Assembly (NCBI GenBank): GCA_002329575.1
Contig: DCTK01000116.1
Coordinates: 6,901 to 18,028 of the forward strand
Length of the DNA stretch: 11,128 nucleotides
Direction of reading: 5' to 3'
Origin: Sutterella sp. UBA1442
GTDB lineage: Bacteria > Pseudomonadota > Gammaproteobacteria > Burkholderiales > Burkholderiaceae_F
Shown: positions 7,680 to 11,128 of the stretch, in pieces
Layout of the letters: the number at the start of each line of letters is the position of its first letter
Position numbering within the stretch: position 1 is the first letter of the stretch
Notes under the pieces: model-generated
Databases searched by the model: none
What the model saw: the letters and a program-made list of their open reading frames with translations, nothing else
Told to the model about the DNA's origin: nothing
Program-made: the position numbers and the translations under genes

Positions 7680-8867
7680 ATGTCAAAAATCCAACTCGCC
7701 CTTCTCTCCACCATGTCCATCCAGGCCATGGCTACGGCAAGCACCGTCACCTTATCTGCTGTCGCTCCATTAGTTGCATTGTCTATCGGCATGCCAAGTA
7801 CCTTCATCGGTACGTACGTATGCTTCATCTATATCGGTGCGGCCATTGCGGCGGTGGTCGGCGGCACAATGGTCACACGATACGGCGGCATTCACGTCTC
7901 GCAGGCGTGTTTGATCATGGCCGCGATCGGTCTGCTATTGAGTGCTTTTTCAAACTTTGCACTCATTTGTGTGGGTGGACTTTTGTTGGGATTGAGCTAC
8001 GGTCCGATCACTCCGGCCTCCAGCGACATCCTTGCGCACACAGTACCTAAAGAGCGCATGGGCTTTGTCTTTTCTCTCAAGCAAACGGCTGTCCCACTGG
8101 GGAGTGCCATCGCCGGATTTATTGTCCCTGGGATCGCACTTTGGGCCGGACTTTGGCAAGCCGGTCCCTTAAGTATGGCAATTCTGTGTCTTTGCATTGC
8201 GCTTTTAGTGATGTATCACCGAGAGAATTTAGATGACCACAACGATCCCAAATCTCGATTTAACATCGCCACGGTCGTCAACGCTCTTCGACTGGTACTG
8301 TCTGAAAAAGAACTTCGTCGCATGTGCATCGTTTCCTTTGTTTATAACGGCACACAAATGTGCGTTTTCAGCTACCTCGTCAGCTTCATGGTTGAAGACT
8401 TGGGAGTGGCCATCGTTTTAGCCGGCATGGCGCTAAGTGCCGCCAGTATCGGAGGAATGTGCGGTCGTCTTTTCTGGGGTATTTTTGCCGATAAAATTCA
8501 CTCGCCAATCCTAACGCTTTCGCTTCTAGGATTTTTGATGGCGGGCATGCTCGTTCTCACGGGCTTGTTCTCTGCACAAACGGCTACCGTGTGGTTGCTT
8601 CTCGTGTGTTTCTGTCTTGGGGGTTCGGCGATCGGTTGGAACGGTGTCTATTTAGCCAATGTGGCCCGAGTTGCTCCTAACGGCAAAGCCGGTGTTGCCA
8701 CGGGTGGCACGCTCTTTTTTACTTTCGCTGGTGCAATCTTTCTACCATTGGCGTTCGGTCTCATCCATGGAGTATTTGGGCACTATTTTGAAAGCTTTTA
8801 TGCGACAGCTGCGCTTTGTGCTGCAATTGCTCTTTGGCTTTTGGTTTCTGTCATTCTCAAGCGCTAA
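7680..8867 (+). CDS. Major facilitator superfamily transporter
   Basis: 395 residues of almost continuous hydrophobic segments, consistent with the usual 12 membrane helices in two halves. The central loop (about 180-205, YHRENLDDHNDPKSRFN) is the only long polar stretch. MVTRYGG after helix 2 and the RLFWGIFADKIHS loop in the second half are MFS-like loop A signatures. The substrate is not identifiable; the closest remembered group is the CynX/cyanate-permease-like MFS branch, and this is weak. ATG 7680 is chosen because it directly precedes the first hydrophobic helix. In-frame TTG codons at 7632 and 7659 would add 16 or 7 polar residues, and no candidate has a ribosome site. Its stop overlaps the stop of the convergent 79-residue gene by four bases. 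Co-transcription with the XRE-cupin gene is possible. Confidence 0.88.
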   Translation: MSKIQLALLSTMSIQAMATASTVTLSAVAPLVALSIGMPSTFIGTYVCFIYIGAAIAAVVGGTMVTRYGGIHVSQACLIMAAIGLLLSAFSNFALICVGGLLLGLSYGPITPASSDILAHTVPKERMGFVFSLKQTAVPLGSAIAGFIVPGIALWAGLWQAGPLSMAILCLCIALLVMYHRENLDDHNDPKSRFNIATVVNALRLVLSEKELRRMCIVSFVYNGTQMCVFSYLVSFMVEDLGVAIVLAGMALSAASIGGMCGRLFWGIFADKIHSPILTLSLLGFLMAGMLVLTGLFSAQTATVWLLLVCFCLGGSAIGWNGVYLANVARVAPNGKAGVATGGTLFFTFAGAIFLPLAFGLIHGVFGHYFESFYATAALCAAIALWLLVSVILKR

Positions 8868-9103
8868 GTCTGCACTTGGTGCTCTTTAATATCCGTTTGA
8901 ATTTCATCGATTAAGCGATGAAAGTTTTCGCGCACCTGTGCCTCAGAGCAACCGAGCACCAAAGCGTCTTCCAACGCATCTTTGATCATTACGCGTAACT
9001 CTTCGTAGTTTTCATTTAAAACGCGCACCTTTTCAGTACAAGCCAACGTTGTACCATCCGGTCTTAGCCAACAGGGAGCTACACCTTTATTTTTGTTGTC
9101 CAT
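8864..9103 (-). CDS. Small soluble protein of unknown function, coupled to the aldolase gene
   Basis: 79 residues, no signal peptide or membrane segment. It begins with a PCWLRPDGTTLACTEK segment carrying Cys11 and Cys22, then an apparently all-helical part (VLNENYEELRVMIKDALEDA, LGCSEAQVRENFHRLIDEI) with Cys52. I have an impression of similar small hypothetical proteins in Burkholderiales but cannot name a family. Its ATG lies inside the last codons of the upstream aldolase gene (17-base overlap), which indicates translational coupling in one operon with mtnA and the aldolase. An AAAGG about 12 bases upstream is a poor ribosome site. Its stop overlaps the convergent MFS gene's stop. The coupling and lack of any other reading frame argue that it is real. 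The three cysteines could bind metal or be incidental. Confidence 0.7.
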   Translation of the reverse strand: MDNKNKGVAPCWLRPDGTTLACTEKVRVLNENYEELRVMIKDALEDALVLGCSEAQVRENFHRLIDEIQTDIKEHQVQT

Positions 9104-9743
9104 AGGTCTTAAACCTTTCTAATACCTCAGCCATTTGAGATTCGTTCAAGACGGTTCCGCACCCTAGGGCTCGAACAACCGAATATGTTTTAGCCAAGGA
9201 TTCGACTTCCCGTGCCAAAGCCAACGCACTTTGGGCATCATTGCCGATAGCAAGTACCCCATGATGCGAGAGCAAGCAAGCCTTTAAATTTCCAAGTGTT
9301 TTAATGGCACTCTCAGCCAAGGCCTTGGTTCCGAATAATGCATAGGGTGCACAGGGAATTTGTGTCCCTCCTGCGGCAGCCACCATGTAATGGAAGGCCG
9401 GAATCGGCATATCGCAACAAGCCAAGGCGGTCGCATAAGTAGAGTGCGTATGAACGATGGCCCTTGCATCCTGTTTTTGACGATAGACCTCTGCGTGCAT
9501 CAGGCTTTCGCTTGATGGCAAGCGACCGTTCTCGCTTTCAAAACGCGCCTCATCGGTCAAATGCACAAAAACGATATCTGCAGGCTTGAGAGCTTCATAA
9601 GAGACACCCGTAGGCGTAATCCAAAACCCCTCAATACCGTTGACTTGGGCTCGCATCGAAACGTTTCCGCTTTTATTGACACAAAGCCCCTCACGGCTCA
9701 TCGCCAAAGCACAATCAATGATTTCCGATCGAAGATCTTTCAT
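9087..9743 (-). CDS. Class II aldolase (FucA/AraD family), probable 5-deoxyribulose- or methylthioribulose-1-phosphate aldolase
   Basis: 218 residues, full length for the zinc-dependent class II aldolase/adducin family. Residues matching E. coli FucA are present: Glu79 in LPSSESLMHAE (catalytic acid/base), His98 and His100 in VHTHSTYATAL, and His160 in LLSHHGVLAIG (zinc ligands). SGNVS at 25-29 and HYMVAAAGG (118-126) form the phosphate and substrate side. By sequence alone it could be L-fuculose-1-phosphate aldolase. It follows mtnA with only three bases between, and that pair is the core of the DHAP shunt, so cleavage of 5-methylthioribulose-1-P or 5-deoxyribulose-1-P to dihydroxyacetone phosphate plus methylthioacetaldehyde or acetaldehyde is more likely. 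A 5-methylthioribulose-1-P dehydratase (MtnB) is the related alternative, but the FucA-like PAFHYMVAAAGG and IPCAPYALFGT stretches favour an aldolase. No ribosome site is visible, so coupling to mtnA is likely. Confidence 0.88.
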   Translation of the reverse strand: MKDLRSEIIDCALAMSREGLCVNKSGNVSMRAQVNGIEGFWITPTGVSYEALKPADIVFVHLTDEARFESENGRLPSSESLMHAEVYRQKQDARAIVHTHSTYATALACCDMPIPAFHYMVAAAGGTQIPCAPYALFGTKALAESAIKTLGNLKACLLSHHGVLAIGNDAQSALALAREVESLAKTYSVVRALGCGTVLNESQMAEVLERFKTYGQQK

Positions 9744-9746
9744 ACA

Positions 9747-10841
9747 CTAGCGAACAAAACGGCGAGAAGCTTCGGGATAAAGTCGAGTTAAGAATTCCGG
9801 TGCACACACGCCTCTTTCTGTGATAAATGCCGTCACCAAGCGTGCGGGCGTTACGTCAAAAGCCGGATTTTCAACATTGACTTGAGGATCGATTAATTGC
9901 ACTTCAGTGACTCGGCCGTCTTTATCTCGACCGCGGACCTTGCGCAATTCATCCCCCGAACGATTTTCAATTTCAATGCTATGTTTGCCATCGTGGATAG
10001 ACCAGTCAAAACTTGACGACGGCACGGCTACATAGAACGGCACTTCCATGTCTTTGGCAGCAAGTGCCTTGAGATACGTACCGATTTTGTTAGCAACGTC
10101 GCCAACGGCCGTCACACGATCAGCCCCCACAATCACAGCATCAACTTCACGATGCTGCATGATGTGGCCGCCTGCATTGTCTGCGATCACTGTGTAAGGA
10201 ACGCCCGCCCCTTCGAGCTCCCAAGCTGTCAATAACCCTTGATTCCGAGGACGAGTTTCATCCACCCAAACATGAAGCGGAATGCCTTGCTCAAAAGCAA
10301 TGTAAACAGGAGAAAGTGCCGTTCCGTAATCCACGGTAGCAAGCCACCCGGCATTGCAGTGGGTGAGAATATTCACCGGAGCGCGTTTTTTAGCATAAAT
10401 CTCGGCGATCAATTTCGCTCCATGCGTGCCGATGGCTCGGTTAGCCAACACATTAGCTTGTGTGATTTCTTCGGCTTTCTTGTAAGCCACTCTGAAGCGC
10501 TCTTTAGGCTCAACGTGCATGACTGCAGTGACAATTTGATCGACTCCCCACTGGAGATCGGCGGCTGTCGGGCGGGTTGCAATCATCTCGGCACGAACCG
10601 CATGAACAGCCTCATCTCGAGGATCTTCTTTCATAGCCAACACCATTGCCCAAGCTCCGCTAATGCCGATTAACGGAGCGCCTCGCACCTTCATCGTTGC
10701 GATGGCGTTTTGAAGTTGGCGCCAATCGACACACTCCTCTTTGACGAACTCAAAAGGCAATCTTGTTTGGTCAATAATGCCGACAGCTTGACCATGCTCA
10801 ATGGGCCAAATTGTTCTAGTGGGGATACCGTTGACTTTCAT
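9747..10841 (-). CDS. mtnA: S-methyl-5-thioribose-1-phosphate isomerase (MtnA)
   Basis: 364 residues, slightly longer than many MtnA proteins. It isomerises 5-methylthioribose-1-P to the ribulose form, and in the DHAP shunt also 5-deoxyribose-1-P. Motifs: TIWPIEHG and IIDQTRLP at the N-terminus, VRGAPLIG (52-59), THCNAGWLATVDYGTALSP with catalytic Cys162, DETRPRNQG (194-202), and VGADRVTAVGDVANKIGTY with catalytic Asp241, which separates it from eIF2B-like paralogues. Start ATG 10841 gives the normal family N-terminus. It heads an operon with the aldolase and the 79-residue protein. Remarkably, only 6 bases separate the ATG from the stop of an IscB-like gene, and there is no ribosome site between them, so the native leader seems displaced and translation may depend on coupling or readthrough. 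No methylthioribose kinase (mtnK) or phosphorylase gene is in the window. Confidence 0.95.
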   Translation of the reverse strand: MKVNGIPTRTIWPIEHGQAVGIIDQTRLPFEFVKEECVDWRQLQNAIATMKVRGAPLIGISGAWAMVLAMKEDPRDEAVHAVRAEMIATRPTAADLQWGVDQIVTAVMHVEPKERFRVAYKKAEEITQANVLANRAIGTHGAKLIAEIYAKKRAPVNILTHCNAGWLATVDYGTALSPVYIAFEQGIPLHVWVDETRPRNQGLLTAWELEGAGVPYTVIADNAGGHIMQHREVDAVIVGADRVTAVGDVANKIGTYLKALAAKDMEVPFYVAVPSSSFDWSIHDGKHSIEIENRSGDELRKVRGRDKDGRVTEVQLIDPQVNVENPAFDVTPARLVTAFITERGVCAPEFLTRLYPEASRRFVR

Positions 10842-10847
10842 AGATTT

Positions 10848-11128
10848 TTACGGCGCGGAAACCTGCGTATTTATACGCGGAAGGAGCGCCGTCTCCTTAG
10901 TTGAGTTAATCAAAGACTTCGACGAATGCCACGAATAGCCATATCCGTCAGCTCGGCTCAGAAGACGGCAGTACCGGTAGCTGATGCCATCAACTTTCCT
11001 GCTTGCAGTTTGAATGGCAAAACTGCCGCTCTTGCGGACTGCAACTCTTCCTTTGTAAGAGCCCTTTTTTTTGCCGGCAAACACCGTTGCAACAACCATG
11101 TCACCAGTTCCGAAGCCGAAAAATCGCT
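10848..11128 (-). CDS. iscB: IscB-family RNA-guided HNH nuclease, C-terminal fragment (runs off the window)
   Basis: Open at the right edge: 92 codons plus stop, read in the frame starting at 11126. The internal ATG at 11099 is not a real start. The segment GFGTGDMVVATVFAGKKK, then YKGRVAVRKSGSFAIQ, then GISYRYCRLLSRADGYGY is the C-terminal domain (region related to the Cas9 PAM-interacting part) that I recognise from IscB proteins of IS200/IS605-like ISC elements. IscB is the ancestor of Cas9, a nicking or cutting nuclease guided by an omega-RNA encoded upstream of its gene, so the omega-RNA, the RuvC and bridge-helix parts and the HNH domain would lie beyond 11128. The final residues (ALLPRINTQVSAP) are encoded by the transposon-end hairpin, as is common for these genes. 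Whether the full gene is intact cannot be seen. Recognition is from memory of the family, not from a search. Confidence 0.85.
   Translation of the reverse strand, partial: RFFGFGTGDMVVATVFAGKKKGSYKGRVAVRKSGSFAIQTASRKVDGISYRYCRLLSRADGYGYSWHSSKSLINSTKETALLPRINTQVSAP
10852..10898 (-). mobile_element. Right-end hairpin of an IS200/IS605-like (ISC) element carrying iscB
   Basis: On the minus strand the 3' tail of iscB forms an imperfect hairpin. The outer stem is GGCGC (10890-10886) with GCGCC (10856-10852). The inner perfect stem is GCGTAT (10878-10873) with ATACGC (10870-10865) around two A bases, and the arms are joined by purine/pyrimidine-rich internal loops. A competing stem AAGGAG (10898-10893) with CTCCTT (10886-10881) overlaps the outer arm. 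Subterminal imperfect hairpins recognised as single-stranded DNA are the hallmark of IS200/IS605-type ends, and such a hairpin inside the last codons of iscB fits. The exact cleavage point, just downstream at about 10851-10842, cannot be fixed without an empty-site sequence. Confidence 0.7.

Noticed and set aside
10239..10673. 144-codon plus-strand frame
   Set aside because: Antisense to the conserved core of mtnA.
10881..10898. AAGGAG with CTCCTT as a stand-alone riboswitch or attenuator for mtnA
   Set aside because: The pair overlaps the transposon-end hairpin and is explained by it; no T-run follows and no ligand-binding fold is seen.
10848..11128. TnpB or full Cas9 as the identity of the right-edge fragment
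   Set aside because: TnpB ends in a zinc-finger/RuvC segment, which is absent here. The short tail after RADGYGY and the transposon-end hairpin fit IscB rather than Cas9.

Overview
The window looks like the chromosome of a Betaproteobacterium. The AspRS, EF-G-like and NodT-type proteins all fit Burkholderiales, and the moderate GC content suggests a gut Sutterellaceae-like member. That placement is an inference from remembered protein families, not from a search. There is no rRNA, tRNA or CRISPR array. All intergenic gaps are under 300 bases.

Layout. Positions 1-647 (-) hold the N-terminal part of a NodT/OprM-type outer-membrane efflux lipoprotein. It is divergent from an OmpR/PhoB-type response regulator (895-1578, +) whose receiver domain has lost key residues; the shared 247-bp gap is rich in inverted repeats. 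Next come two housekeeping-type genes on +: an EF-G-like GTPase (1742-3793), closed by a strong terminator, and aspS (3944-5740), closed by a hairpin shared with convergent genes. Positions 5807-6310 (-) encode a lipoprotein with two BamE-like repeats, and 6388-6993 (-) a LysE/EamB-type exporter. The exporter is divergent from an XRE-cupin regulator (7065-7622, +), which is followed by an MFS transporter (7680-8867, +).

Convergent with the transporter is a tight minus-strand operon: mtnA (10841-9747), a FucA-like class II aldolase (9743-9087) and a 79-residue protein of unknown function (9103-8864). MtnA plus a class II aldolase is the core of the DHAP shunt, which turns 5-methylthioribose-1-P or 5-deoxyribose-1-P into dihydroxyacetone phosphate and an aldehyde. 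The kinase or phosphorylase that would feed it is not in the window.

The most notable element is at the right edge. Positions 10848-11128 (-) encode the last 92 residues of a protein that I recognise as IscB, the RNA-guided HNH nuclease of IS200/IS605-like (ISC/OMEGA) elements. The end of its reading frame runs through a transposon-end-like hairpin, and its stop codon lies 6 nt before the mtnA start. An IscB element therefore appears to have inserted directly against mtnA. The nuclease core, the omega-RNA and the other transposon end lie outside the window.
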